A DNA stretch of 64,000 nucleotides from Aphanomyces cochlioides (taxonomy: Eukaryota; Oomycota; Saprolegniomycetes; Saprolegniales; Verrucalvaceae): NCBI GenBank assembly GCA_019828595.1, contig JAHQRK010000014.1, positions 496,001 to 560,000 of the forward strand. Direction: 5' to 3'. Positions 33,761-43,478 of the stretch are shown one piece after another. Every line of letters begins with the position of its first letter. Position 1 is the stretch's first letter. Under the pieces are notes generated by a model. That model worked only from the letters and a program-made list of their open reading frames with translations. It was not told the origin of the DNA and searched no databases. Position numbers and translations under genes: made by a program.

Positions 33761-34618
33761 TTACAGACGAGCGAGCATTGCGACGTGTGTTTGCGGCAGT
33801 CTGAGAGGCGAGAGAGTTCGTCGAAGATGGTTGGAATTGGATTCGACGTTGGTTGGATTGAGAAGAAGTCTGTTGACGCTGGTCGCGTTGCTTCCGACGA
33901 CATTTTCTTCAGTGTGATTTGGTATGTTGCAGTAAGCACAAACTGTTCCGTTGTTGGTGTCGGGTTGAGCATGTCCATTGCGACGTGGTTTGCGTCGTTG
34001 ATTACGACGGAGGGACAGAGCAGCTTCATCGACTGGAGTCGCTGGTGGACTGTTTGAACGCGATTGTTCACGGTTATACGCTTGGAAAAGTTCCGTGGTG
34101 ATGAGCGAAAGCGTCGAGGCGTCAATCGGTGTGCGTTGCAAAAGGTGACTTTGAAGTTGCACGAACGTGTTGAAGCGTGAGTCCAAACAATTAAGGAAGA
34201 AATGAACGACTTGTTCGTCAGAGAACTTAATGCCAGCATTGGTAGCATCTTTAATAGCAAGGTCGAACCGGTCGCAATAAGAGCGAGGTGTTTTGTTGTG
34301 ACGCATGCGCATGTGGGTAACTTCGTCAATCAGGCGTCCATGACCAACGAAGGACTTGTTACCATAACGGTCACGAAGGATCTTCATCATTTCGACAGCA
34401 TCTTCAGTGGTATATACCATGCGCGCGTGTAAGTCATCAATAGCAGCAAGTATAATTACTCGTGCTAATATATTCTTGGAGTTATAATCTTCTGCAGTTC
34501 GAGGTAGATTCTTGAAAATTTGGGCACAGTCCTTGAGTTCCATATACGCCATGACGCGCGTATGCCATTGGACAAAATTGGTGCCATCTAAAGTGTTGAC
34601 GTAAGATTTAACTCCCAT
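33761..34618 (-). pseudogene. Copia gag, frameshifted in the zinc knuckle
   Basis: ATG at 34618. The gag polyprotein region (DGTNFVQWHTRVMAYMEL and TRPSYCDRFDLAI-type motifs, HFFLNCLDSRF) ends in a CCHC knuckle, CAYCNIPNHTEEN-C. The final Cys is only read after a one-base frame change at an A-run near 33908. The downstream pol frame (31641-33758) continues from that shifted frame. Copia elements normally use one ORF, so a single-base deletion is the simple explanation. Confidence 0.75.
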
Positions 34619-35181
34619 AGTTAAAGTAGGATTAAATCAAGAAGTTGTCTTGAAGAAATGTTAAAACCTCGAAACTTGATATTTGTGTTGTTGACTGTTC
34701 CATTCTTCCTTGACTTGTCGTGACTTCAGTTGTGAGTGATGGTCACGAGTGATTGTCTTGTTCCCGGAATATTCCTTGGTGCGTCGGGAAAGATCGAGAT
34801 GTCTTGCGCTTGACTTGCCTTCCGGATCCGGATAATGTGTGTCACGGAAACCGGGAATGTGTGTCTTGAGTGACTTGGTGTCTTGAAGGCTCAACTAGGA
34901 GTTCAGCCAATCAACGTTCAGCTTACAGCCCTTTCCTTAGTGTACTAACCCGAGATCTCACAAAAGGAGTCCAGGCAGGGATCTGTAGTGCTGCTGAAGT
35001 TGATTTGTCTTCTGCGCACGCTTCGGCGACTTTTGGCTCAACGGCGGGCTCGCGGGACGGCGGCAGGAAAGGCGACGGGGCGCGGCGGCTCAGGGCTCGG
35101 CGGGGTGCGGCGGGACGGCTGGGCTTCGGGCGGTTGATCTAGCGTCGGAGGTCAAACGGTGGCGGCAGCGGCGGCGGTTGA

Positions 35182-35193
35182 GGGCTCATAACC
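35182..35193 (-). other. Primer-binding site, half-tRNA iMet type
   Basis: Directly after the 5' LTR the minus strand reads GGTTATGAGCCC. Its complement, GGGCTCATAACC, is the anticodon stem-loop sequence of initiator-Met tRNA. This is the half-tRNA priming known for copia and Ty5, rather than use of the tRNA 3' end. Confidence 0.75.
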
Positions 35194-35385
35194 TCTAGAA
35201 GGGAAGTTGGAAAGTGAATTAGATGGTTAACATGAAAGCTAGCAGGCCTAGTGTGAATTCTGTGGTCTTCGTCTGTCTTCGTTTGTCTTCTGGAGTCTTT
35301 GGAACACGCAATATACAAGTTGCTTTATAGTTAAGAGACCTTTCTCGAATGTGAAAGTTGAGATTACACTCTAGAAGTCTCAACA
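35194..35385 (-). repeat. 5' LTR of the Copia element
   Basis: 192 bp, nearly identical to 28566-28748 apart from small indels. The TTACC duplication follows at 35386. Confidence 0.9.
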
Positions 35386-35390
35386 TTACC

Positions 35391-36148
35391 TCCATGGACC
35401 AAAACCACCGCCACGGCCGCCAAAACCCGCGCAGCTCGCCATGGCCATTGAGGCGTCGACTTCGCAGCCTAAGTATCTCTTCCGAATCAACATCATCTGC
35501 TCGCTCACACTCGTTTACGGATAACTTGATCGGAAATTGATTAAATTTGTTAACGTTAGTTTAAACTTTATGCCTTTGAGAGGATAACTTGATAAAGTCT
35601 CGTGGCGACAGTGGAAGAAGTTTAAATCTCATGACAAGGAACAATCCATGGAGAAATATGGCGAGATTTCAATTCACACGACTCTGTGATCTATCAGGCG
35701 GAGATCGATGTTAAACTCGAGTTTAAGTTTATATAAAACAACCGCTCTGTTATGGATAAGTTTAAAAGCACTCGCTTAGTTTCCTCATAACTCTTTCCAG
35801 CTCGGGAGAATAGTGCTATAACGTACTTTCGAAGTAGTCAGGACAGTCATTTTCATTTGATGCCTTAAAGTTTAGAGCTTATGAGCTTCCTTAAGATAAC
35901 CTCCAGAAGTAATGGCCTCGATGGAGCAGAGCAGATTGAGATAAAAATCATAGTCTCGCAGGGTAATATGTGTATATACGGAGAGCAAATGCATTAGGAT
36001 AAGCTCTTAAAACTCTTTCTCGTCGCTGGTTATGCTCTCTGCCTTGATAAACACGGCTTTAAGTTATGTTAATAGTTTAAGTGGATAAAGTTGAAATGCT
36101 ATGGTGCTTGAGCTTCCGGATAAACTCGCCATATCACATTTGGTTAGG
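35391..36148. other. Spacer between inverted glycosyltransferase copies
   Basis: 35391-35500 holds the displaced 5' end of copy 1 (minus strand, hydrophobic signal-like segment RAARVLAAVAVVLVHGG). The remainder, to copy 2 at 36149, is AT-rich without a gene. It must hold the promoter of copy 2. Repeated GATAA-type boxes (GATAACTTGAT at 35520 and 35584) are visible. Confidence 0.6.
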
Positions 36149-37468
36149 ATGGTTGCACGTGGCAGAGCTGCCGCGGCGGTCCTCGCGGCCGCCATTGTCT
36201 ATGGGAAAGCTCTTGAATCAAACGATGGCGCCAACCAACCTGCCTACGACGAGAAGACCCACGTCCACTTGGTCTATAGCACGGGCTGCGATCAACCTTT
36301 GCGGCAGTTTCTTACAGCCAGTCTACAAATGTCGCTTGCTCGGGTTGGCCACGTTGGACCCCTCACGCAGCTCATCTCAGGGTGCAGCGATGAAAAACGA
36401 GCCGGGATCGAGCAGGAACCGACGTTCTACTCGGACTTTCGACTCCATTTCACAAAAGACTATGCCCAATACACAAGTCCCAACTTCACAGAGCACTACA
36501 CTGCGTACAATAAACCATTTGGCATGCGCGACTTTCTCCAAAATGCTGCCAAGAAGGACAACCTCGCCATTGCATTTATTGACGCTGACTACATGCTTTT
36601 CAAGCCCGTCTTGATCAACCAAGGCCAACAATGGGGAAAGTATTACCAAAACAACACCGTGCGGCGCGCTGAAGACGTCAACGACACAGTCAAAGATGGT
36701 ATTGCGTTGGCCCAAAACATGAAAGCCTTCCTTGGTGGCCGTTGGTTCAATGATTACAATCGAACCATCCTCAACTTGGTCTGCGATGGTCTTCCTTGCA
36801 AGAACGTGTCATCTCCTGACGCGTTTGAGTACTTTGAGCCCGCAGGAACGCCATACATCTTGACTCGCAACGACTGGCTGCGCATGATCGACAACTATTG
36901 CGACTTCACCGTCAGAGGACGACAACTTCAGAAAGACTGGATGGTCGAAATGTATGCTTATGGCGCCGCCGTGGCCAACCACAACATTCGTCACACGCTG
37001 GTCAAGCACCTCGGTCCCGCGACGCCCGAGTTTCAAAACACAGAGTATTGGCAATTCCTTGATGACTCAATGGAGAATCCATGCGAAGATCTCTACGAGC
37101 CACTCTTACCCGCCGATCCTCCCGTTGGCATTCATTACGCCATGTACTATGGTTTGCCTGGCGATATCAACCAAGGCTACATGTACTACAAGTACCGCAT
37201 CCCCGGCGATATCCTTAAGTGTGACAGTTTATTCTTCAAATTGCCACCCGCGACGGAATGGACCTCCATTACCAAAGAATTTGCCGGCGACGACAAGAAA
37301 ATCTACTGGAAGCGGCATGCTGTCTGGCTCGAGTGTACGCTTATCAAGTATGGCAATCAAGTCCTTCACGCAATGAAATCCAAGCTTTGTCCGCATGGCT
37401 TCAATACACGGCAAGGGATCGTCCTCCACGCCTCGCAGACACCCAAAACAGCCATGCCAGTGCCATAA
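36149..37468 (+). CDS. Secretory glycosyltransferase (HPAT/SerGT-like), copy 2
   Basis: The likely ATG is 36149 (MVARGRAAAAVLAAAIVYG, an N-terminal signal or anchor); the frame is open from 36101. 439 aa. The metal-binding DxD-like motif is FIDADY (D145, D147), followed by MLFKPV. Other landmarks are YSDFRLHFTKDYAQY, WFNDYNRTILNLVCDGLPC, GTPYILTRNDW, WMVEMYAYGAAV, GIHYAMYYGLPGD and IYWKRHAVWLECTL. This resembles the Hyp O-arabinosyl/peptidyl-Ser galactosyltransferase family of plants and protists, acting in ER/Golgi on extracellular proteins. Substrate assignment is inference. It is intact, and nearly identical to copy 1 over about 1 kb. Confidence 0.75.
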   Translation: MVARGRAAAAVLAAAIVYGKALESNDGANQPAYDEKTHVHLVYSTGCDQPLRQFLTASLQMSLARVGHVGPLTQLISGCSDEKRAGIEQEPTFYSDFRLHFTKDYAQYTSPNFTEHYTAYNKPFGMRDFLQNAAKKDNLAIAFIDADYMLFKPVLINQGQQWGKYYQNNTVRRAEDVNDTVKDGIALAQNMKAFLGGRWFNDYNRTILNLVCDGLPCKNVSSPDAFEYFEPAGTPYILTRNDWLRMIDNYCDFTVRGRQLQKDWMVEMYAYGAAVANHNIRHTLVKHLGPATPEFQNTEYWQFLDDSMENPCEDLYEPLLPADPPVGIHYAMYYGLPGDINQGYMYYKYRIPGDILKCDSLFFKLPPATEWTSITKEFAGDDKKIYWKRHAVWLECTLIKYGNQVLHAMKSKLCPHGFNTRQGIVLHASQTPKTAMPVP

Positions 37469-38820
37469 CGCACTGGTTCTGTTTCTTATAGGACAGGCTA
37501 GTCATTAGCATGGATTGAAATCAAGTAGACTGGCATTTATCCACGACATACGGTAGAGTTTGTTGTCCTTAGATTCTATAGCGACCATGTCATTTCACGG
37601 CCTCACTTTTCGACAAAACTTGGGTGAAGAACTCACGTCAAAAGCTGAAAACTATTGATAAATAGGCACGAAAGGACTGTTTTTTCCAGCAATTCGCGTC
37701 CATGGAGCAAAGTGCGACAGGGAGAAGCTACGACCTGTCGCTGAGGGCGATCGCCGAGACTCTCCATGCACCAAGATCGTCATCCTCAGTCATTACGTTA
37801 TCATAGGTTACAATGACCATCACACCCTATCATAAAAGAATTTTCCTTGGAAAAGATCCAACCTACTGGGCGACGTGCTATCCTGTGCAACAAACTACAT
37901 CTCCAAGAGGTGGTTTTAGTGACGAGTGCATCTTCTCTCATCGTCTCTCTCTTGTTAACTCTACCCGATGGTCGATGGTCACTTCAGACCAACTCCTTCA
38001 GGTATACTTTGGCCAATATAAAATTGGTCCTTTCTGTTATGATAGGTCTTACAAAAGTATCAATATTTCACTACACTGTACATTTCAGTATCACTTTTTT
38101 TTCCAAGTTGTTGGAGTAAATCGCCAGCGGCTCTGATTGCCTCGACAGAACTTTAACACTTTCTCGAGTTTGCTCTGTATATCAACTCTAAAGTCTTTGG
38201 AAACAACGGCGCTCCTCGCTTTCACTGGGGATCGTCTGGACTGTCTATCATATCCATGTTGGAATTCATACACTGTAAATATCTATTATCGTTTGGTAGT
38301 GTAGAGCCGTTATCCGGATCTCCCGGTAAATGAGTCATGGTCAATCACTTTTGAGGTTTCGAGCAACAGAAGTCAAGGAAACCTTCAGAGAAGGCAATGC
38401 ACCGGACGCTTGGCTGGAGGTAGATCTCGTCGAAGTCACTTGAAGATGCTCAAGGAGAACGTATCACGTTTTCACCAGCAGCACTTGAATGAGTTCAGAG
38501 CAGGCTGGCCAAGTCTTTCGCAATGAAAGGGAAAGCCACAGAATGTACTATATGAGAGAATGGCCAAGTCTCTCGCGATGAAAGGGAAACAGACAGAAGG
38601 TACTATACTATGTTACTACACGCCTCACCCTTACCATTGCAGCATTTTTTGATGAAATTGGAATGGTTAAACGGCGCCCACCGAGTGAGAAATGTTGCTT
38701 CGTCGCCTTGACAATGATGTTTTAGGCAAAGTACAACTGGAATCAATGTGTTCAAGGCGAACACTCGTGCTGGCTTCGTCATTTGGCTGTAGTCTTGTGG
38801 TATTTGTTCATGATAATTGA
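37469..38820. other. Intergenic 1.35 kb, no supported gene
   Basis: Only short frames without known motifs. It contains a two-copy imperfect 55-bp tandem repeat at 38506-38612 and one TTATCCGGAT site at about 38311. Confidence 0.5.
38506..38612 (+). repeat. Imperfect 55-bp tandem duplication
   Basis: TGGCCAAGTCTTTCGCAATG at about 38506 recurs as TGGCCAAGTCTCTCGCGATG at 38561, each followed by AAAGGGAAA and an ACAGAA-GTACTATA segment. Two copies are visible, with several substitutions. Confidence 0.8.
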
Positions 38821-39499
38821 TTATTTGTTAGAGTTTTGCAATAGGATCAGGAACTTTTCGGAGAGAATGTCGGCCTTCAAAGTCGAACGTACCACCTTGT
38901 TTCCGCTTGCTTGACCCTGGAGTTTTTTTGGTATCAATGTTACCATCCATTTTTTATCGTTAGGAGTAGTGTTTAGCACGCCAATATCAGGATCATTCTG
39001 CGCAAGTTTGCAACGAAGTTCCATTGCAAATGTGTCAATTAACTGTATCAATTGTCGAGAATTGTCAACGGACAAGTTTGATGAACAGAATTCTCGGATC
39101 GAATCATACGTTGTTGTAGGCTTATTGAAATTCATGACGCTTTGGACAACACGAAGAACATTTTTTTACCATGGCATCCACAAAGTGATCGACAAAGTAT
39201 TCAGCCAAATCATTAAGTGGCTTGTACGCCAGGGATCCCTTCGTATTGATGGCTCGCCCCATTTGTAAATCCAGGCAAACAATTGATTTCCACGTCGGCA
39301 CAACTCGAGTTAAATTGCGATCATTCTTCTTAGCGACGTTTAAAGTAAATAATCGGTTGTATGTGGGTTGTTGTAGCTTTAGTTTCGTCAGTAACAAAGG
39401 TAGATTCCTGTCGACCAAAGCCTGGATGTTAGGTTCGATCAAGTACAACTTGGAGGCCGTTGTCATACTTGGTGACGATGCGACCCTTGTGATGAACAC
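38821..39499 (-). pseudogene. Unknown ORF split by an A-run frameshift
   Basis: Two overlapping minus frames (39499-39122 and 39135-38821) become one protein of about 225 aa if one A is removed from an A7 run near 39165-39171. The joined middle would read VDAMVKNVLRVVQSVM. The sequence looks protein-like (ALVDRNLPLLLTKLKL, LNDLAEYFVDHFV, IDTFAMELRCKLAQND) but I recognise no family. An assembly error in the homopolymer is as likely as true decay. It could be part of a mobile element, as it lies in a transposon-rich region, or a host gene. Confidence 0.5.
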
Positions 39500-40478
39500 G
39501 ATCTTGGAAGATTACGATTTCCGGTGGCGACCATTGTTTACCGGATGGTAGAACATTGGTAGAAACTGGTAGAGTTGGGTAGAATCTTCATTACTACTCT
39601 GGTCCGAAATAATTGTCACATTAGACTTTCCAGTGGAGTTTCGTTGGTCCTCTTTGAGGAATTCTACATTTGATTGGTGCAAATGAAAGTGCTTTATCTC
39701 CTCTTTGATTGGATATATTTATTCAGGCGAAATTCATTGCCATGCAGGAGAGACAATGCCTCAAAGTTTGTCCTCTGATTCAAATTACAGAAAATCTTCC
39801 TCCAGTGAATCAAATCGCAATGAAACGCGGTCCCACCGCACACACAAATAGATCACTTAGTCTCCGATATATTAACGGTATTTTTGAGAGACTATCGATC
39901 TAGATGCTCAAGTTCGATGCTCACAACTCAAACCGAATGGTCTGGCTCTAAGGCCCTTTTCCGGCGACCCTGTGAGCTCCTGCGTCCGTCCACAGATCAT
40001 TGGAACATATTGAATAAGTTTGTATGCCTTTGCAGAACCAAATATGGCGCCTAGAGACGTGAGCAAAGCTAAATGTGATGAGGTCTCCAATATCGTTAGG
40101 TCATATGTATATTTACTATTTTGTATGCCAATTTTATCTTTTATGAATAATACTTAAATTTAAATATGTTAAAATTTGATAAATTCTTCGAACTTTTTCA
40201 TACTAAAACCAAGTTAACAAGAATTGTACTCCAAAAAATATGCAATGTGACAATTATTCCGGACCAGAGTACTAGTAGTATTCTTCATGTATTCACACTA
40301 TTTGCCTGGATACATTATTTTATTGTCTGGATTATGCATTTATTTCTCCAGATATTCTTTTAAATTCTGGGAATTCCAGAAAAAATCAAAAAAATATCAT
40401 TTTTGTGATATTTTTCACAACCAGCACATAATTCTGGCAAGGACACCAAAAGAGATCCATCACTTTCCAAGTTCGTTC
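39500..40478. other. Intergenic 1 kb upstream of the P450, AT-rich
   Basis: No gene seen. 40090-40440 is strongly AT-rich and should include the P450 promoter. Short palindromes of GAATTC/ATATTT type occur but nothing is clearly regulatory. Confidence 0.5.
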
Positions 40479-41951
40479 ATGACGACCAAGCGCCCACCGA
40501 CTCCACCGCTATCTCACTCGATCCAGACGGCACTTCTTGGTGCGCTTGGAGAGGCTGATCCACTCGGCCACGTCCTCCATCCGGCCCAGACTGTCGAGGA
40601 GCATGGGTCGATCATCTATCACCTGGCGTCGCATTTTGAATCATGGTATGCAGCGACCAAGTCGAAGACGATCCTGATCAACGTGGCCAACAAGCAAATG
40701 ATCGTGACAAAAGACCCTGCTGCCTACGAAGCTGTGCTCAATGCCCCGACGGCGGAGAACTTTGACACACCCGAGGCAAATCATGCAGTCTTTGGGTATT
40801 TTCTACCCCATAGCATTTTCATCGTTGAAAACGAAGCCTGGGCGCGCTTACGACAGACGGGACTGCATATAGTCACGAAACAATCACTCGATTCGATCCC
40901 CCGTTTGGTCGCTCAGACTGTTGAGAATCTATTCAATACCCGAGCGAGTTCAACGATATGGACATTTGAACCCAACGACGAGTTTCCCAAGCTGACGTTT
41001 GACATCTTCCACCATTTCTTCTACCGCTGGCAGTCCAATGCGATTGGAAACGAATCAGTGTCGGCTCAGCACTTCAGCGATTACTCCACGATTTGCAACG
41101 CACTCGGTAGTCGGATTGCTCTGCCAAAGCCCTGGCTCTGGCGGCTTCCACTCGAGTCGAACCACGTTGTGGACAAGGCGAGAGAGTCCCTCCTGGCTCA
41201 AGTTGCTGTTTTCATCGAAGAACGACGCAAAGTTTTGGCAGCAAACCCCGATATTGATCTCTCTACACTTTCCATTGCCGATGCGCTCATTCTCGAAGTG
41301 AACAACGGTGTTCTTACTAACGAAGAGCTCCATGACACGTTGATTTCCTTCTTCGTGGGTGGTTTCGACACGACAACCGGGACGCTGTCAACCATGTTGT
41401 CTCACTTGGCTAAGTATCCTCAAGTCCAAGACGAGCTGCGAGAAGCATTGCGTGCAGCATTTCCCAGGGGCAAGGAAGATCTAGCTGCAGCGACTCCTGC
41501 CGACATTGCAGCTGTCGATTATTTAGTCTGGACGGTCGACGAAGCAATGCGCCTTGTGCCAGCTATCCCAGGACTACCTCGAGCATGCATTCAATCTTGC
41601 ACGATCCATGGCTTTGAAATTCAAAAAGGCGACTCGGTCTTGGTGGATTCGACAGGTGCAGCGCACGATCCAGATAATTTCGATGGCCAGACGGATCTTC
41701 TCGACTTTCGCCCAACTAGATACCGCAATGCGACGTTCAAACCAAGCAGCTCCATGCCATTTGGTTATGGAGTGCGTAGTTGCGTTGGCCAGCGATACGC
41801 CAAGACTGAGATTCAAGCTCTGTGCGCTTACATCGTCTTGGGGTGGAAAATCTCAAGACCAGCAGACTTGTCCTTGGTGTTTGACCAAAACGTAGCTGTC
41901 TCGACGCGCAAGGGCCATGGTACGCTCATTTGGGAAAAGATTGCCGATTAA
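40479..41951 (+). CDS. Cytochrome P450 monooxygenase
   Basis: The frame is open from 40287; ATG at 40479 gives 490 aa, the usual P450 size. The I-helix oxygen-binding motif is GGFDTTTG (about 294-301), the K-helix ExxR is EAMR (355-358), and the heme loop is FGYGVRSCVG with the Cys ligand at C435. No N-terminal membrane anchor is evident (MTTKRPPTPPLSHS), unusual for a eukaryotic microsomal P450. It could be soluble, or the upstream hydrophobic codons (IHYFIVWIMHLFL in another frame near 40310) might be an unrecognised 5' exon. Substrate is unknown. It is intronless in a region of intron-rich genes, a possible hint of retrotransposition or transfer. Confidence 0.92.
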   Translation: MTTKRPPTPPLSHSIQTALLGALGEADPLGHVLHPAQTVEEHGSIIYHLASHFESWYAATKSKTILINVANKQMIVTKDPAAYEAVLNAPTAENFDTPEANHAVFGYFLPHSIFIVENEAWARLRQTGLHIVTKQSLDSIPRLVAQTVENLFNTRASSTIWTFEPNDEFPKLTFDIFHHFFYRWQSNAIGNESVSAQHFSDYSTICNALGSRIALPKPWLWRLPLESNHVVDKARESLLAQVAVFIEERRKVLAANPDIDLSTLSIADALILEVNNGVLTNEELHDTLISFFVGGFDTTTGTLSTMLSHLAKYPQVQDELREALRAAFPRGKEDLAAATPADIAAVDYLVWTVDEAMRLVPAIPGLPRACIQSCTIHGFEIQKGDSVLVDSTGAAHDPDNFDGQTDLLDFRPTRYRNATFKPSSSMPFGYGVRSCVGQRYAKTEIQALCAYIVLGWKISRPADLSLVFDQNVAVSTRKGHGTLIWEKIAD

Positions 41952-42308
41952 GCACCGAACGTGACCCTGCACTATGCATGTGCCACGTAGACAAGTATGA
42001 TTGTTCAGCAATCTCACATTTATTTGCTTGTTTGTCGGTTTGTGGGATATTCAGACTTCTGGAGTTCATGAAAATCATCCAAGGAAACGATGGGAGCACG
42101 GAAGCTATTGAAGATACACGAGGAACATCTTCCACATGTTGTAACAATGAGGTGACCTTATATGTGTGTAGTTTGAGAGAAAATAGCAATCTGAATGTCA
42201 CTTGAAATGTCCAACCATTTCCTATTGTTACATACACTCTAAATTGTGAACGGGGTGAAAAATGTATCTATTTTTCCAAATCTATTCGAAATCTATAGCC
42301 AATCAGAA
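41952..42308. other. Downstream spacer of P450
   Basis: No gene seen. It leads into the transposon nest that begins near 42309. Confidence 0.4.
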
Positions 42309-42476
42309 TCGAGTATTTGTCTTCTTGACAAAAACACACACAAAACACACATTCAAAACTTTACTTTATTGAATGTACTTTCATAGTACACTTGAACTCA
42401 CTATACCTGAATAGTATTTGAGAATATTTCAATTGTTTGTCAAAAATACAAATTTCAGTGAAAAAGACAATACTAT
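42309..42476. repeat. Short non-autonomous relative of element 2
   Basis: The left end GAGTATTTGTCTTCTTGACA and the inverted right end (minus strand AGTATTGTCTTTTTCACTGA) resemble the ends of element 2, which begins about 20 bp further on, head to head. There is no ORF. It is probably a MITE mobilised by an element-2-type transposase; the left boundary is uncertain. Confidence 0.5.
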
Positions 42477-42892
42477 AAAATTTAAAAAATACAATGTACT
42501 CCGGAGTATTGTCATTTTCAACCAAATTTGTGGTTTTGACCAAAAAGCGAATTCATTTTCAAATCGATTTCATCATACTGAAGAGGTGTGTGTCAGTGTG
42601 TGTTTTGCGTGAGTTAGGTGCCTGATCGATTCTGATTGGCTGAATAATTTTAAATTTTTAATTCTAGCCAATCAGAGAAGCCCGTTCGATTCGGAATCGA
42701 TTCGAAACCTCGGTCGATTCAAATGTCAAACCATTCCTCACAATTTTGTATCAAAAGCACAATATTATTGTGGTTTTAATAAAAAACTGGAGTCGTGCGG
42801 AATAAATTTTGACGCAAGCAAATTGACGCAACAAATGACGCATACAAATTTCAAGTGAAAAGAAATTGAATGTTTCGAACATGTTTTCAAAC

Positions 42893-43270
42893 ATTTAGAG
42901 CCTGTCTGGATGCCACCTATTATTGAGATAATTCGCAATATTTTGATCAATTATTGCATAATTTTGATTATCGCATAATGCACTGTCTGGATGCCAAATA
43001 TTGCATAAATTTTATTGCAATAATTTATTTCAAAAAAGGCCAAATATGCAATAAATAATATTTTACTCAAAGTAGAATATTTTCCCCAATATCGTATAAT
43101 CCACACAAATTCCCAATGATTATTTTATTTTCGTGGGAATCCAGACAGTCCGAAATTTTAATTATCGTGATATTATAAAACGTGGTTTGTATTATTTTGA
43201 CCAAAATACAAAATATCACATAACGAATTTTCCCAATATTTTTTATTTGGCATCCAGACGGGCCCTAAAT
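42893..43270. repeat. MITE with a second, inner MITE-like pair
   Basis: A 22-bp inverted repeat, ATTTAGAGCCTGTCTGGATG on the left (42893-42914) and its near-exact complement on the right (43249-43270), with two mismatches. It is AT-rich and lacks an ORF. A second inverted pair of the same sequence (ACTGTCTGGATGCC at 42982-42995 and its complement at about 43136-43150) lies inside, as if one copy had inserted in another. Confidence 0.75.
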
Positions 43271-43478
43271 AGTGTATGCGTCAATGAATTGAAACATTTT
43301 CAAAACATATTGTCGATTTCATTCGAAATTCCAGTTTGAGCACGATTAAATCGATATTTCGAATCGATTCCATGTGTGTTTGACGTGTGTTTCGTGTGAT
43401 GTCCCAAGCAACTACTATTATAATTCTACTATTACTAGAGAATCCAAGTGGCGCGCATTTTGGAAATTCATTGCAAGC

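Larger units (their letters stand above)
28566..35385 (-). mobile_element. Copia-type LTR retrotransposon, degraded
   Basis: 6.8 kb including a nested 1.4-kb Tc1-like insertion. Flanked by TTACC (28561-28565 and 35386-35390), a 5-bp target duplication. On the minus strand the order is LTR, primer-binding site, gag, protease, integrase, reverse transcriptase, RNase H, polypurine tract (AATTAGGGGGAA, about 28749-28760), LTR. Integrase before RT makes it Ty1/Copia. Several frameshifts, a nonsense codon and the nested insertion make it non-autonomous. The leader from 35030 to 35180 is unusually GC-rich. Confidence 0.92.

Noticed and set aside
33900..33915. Programmed -1 frameshift between Copia gag and pol
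   Set aside because: No slippery heptamer in the gag frame; other frame breaks in the same element make simple mutation more likely.
42298..42645. Inverted AGCCAATCAGAATCGA pair as a MITE
   Set aside because: It would span the left end of element 2, and AGCCAATCA boxes occur in many promoters here (for example 9033, 16330, 34909, 42663, 47299), so the pair may be chance.
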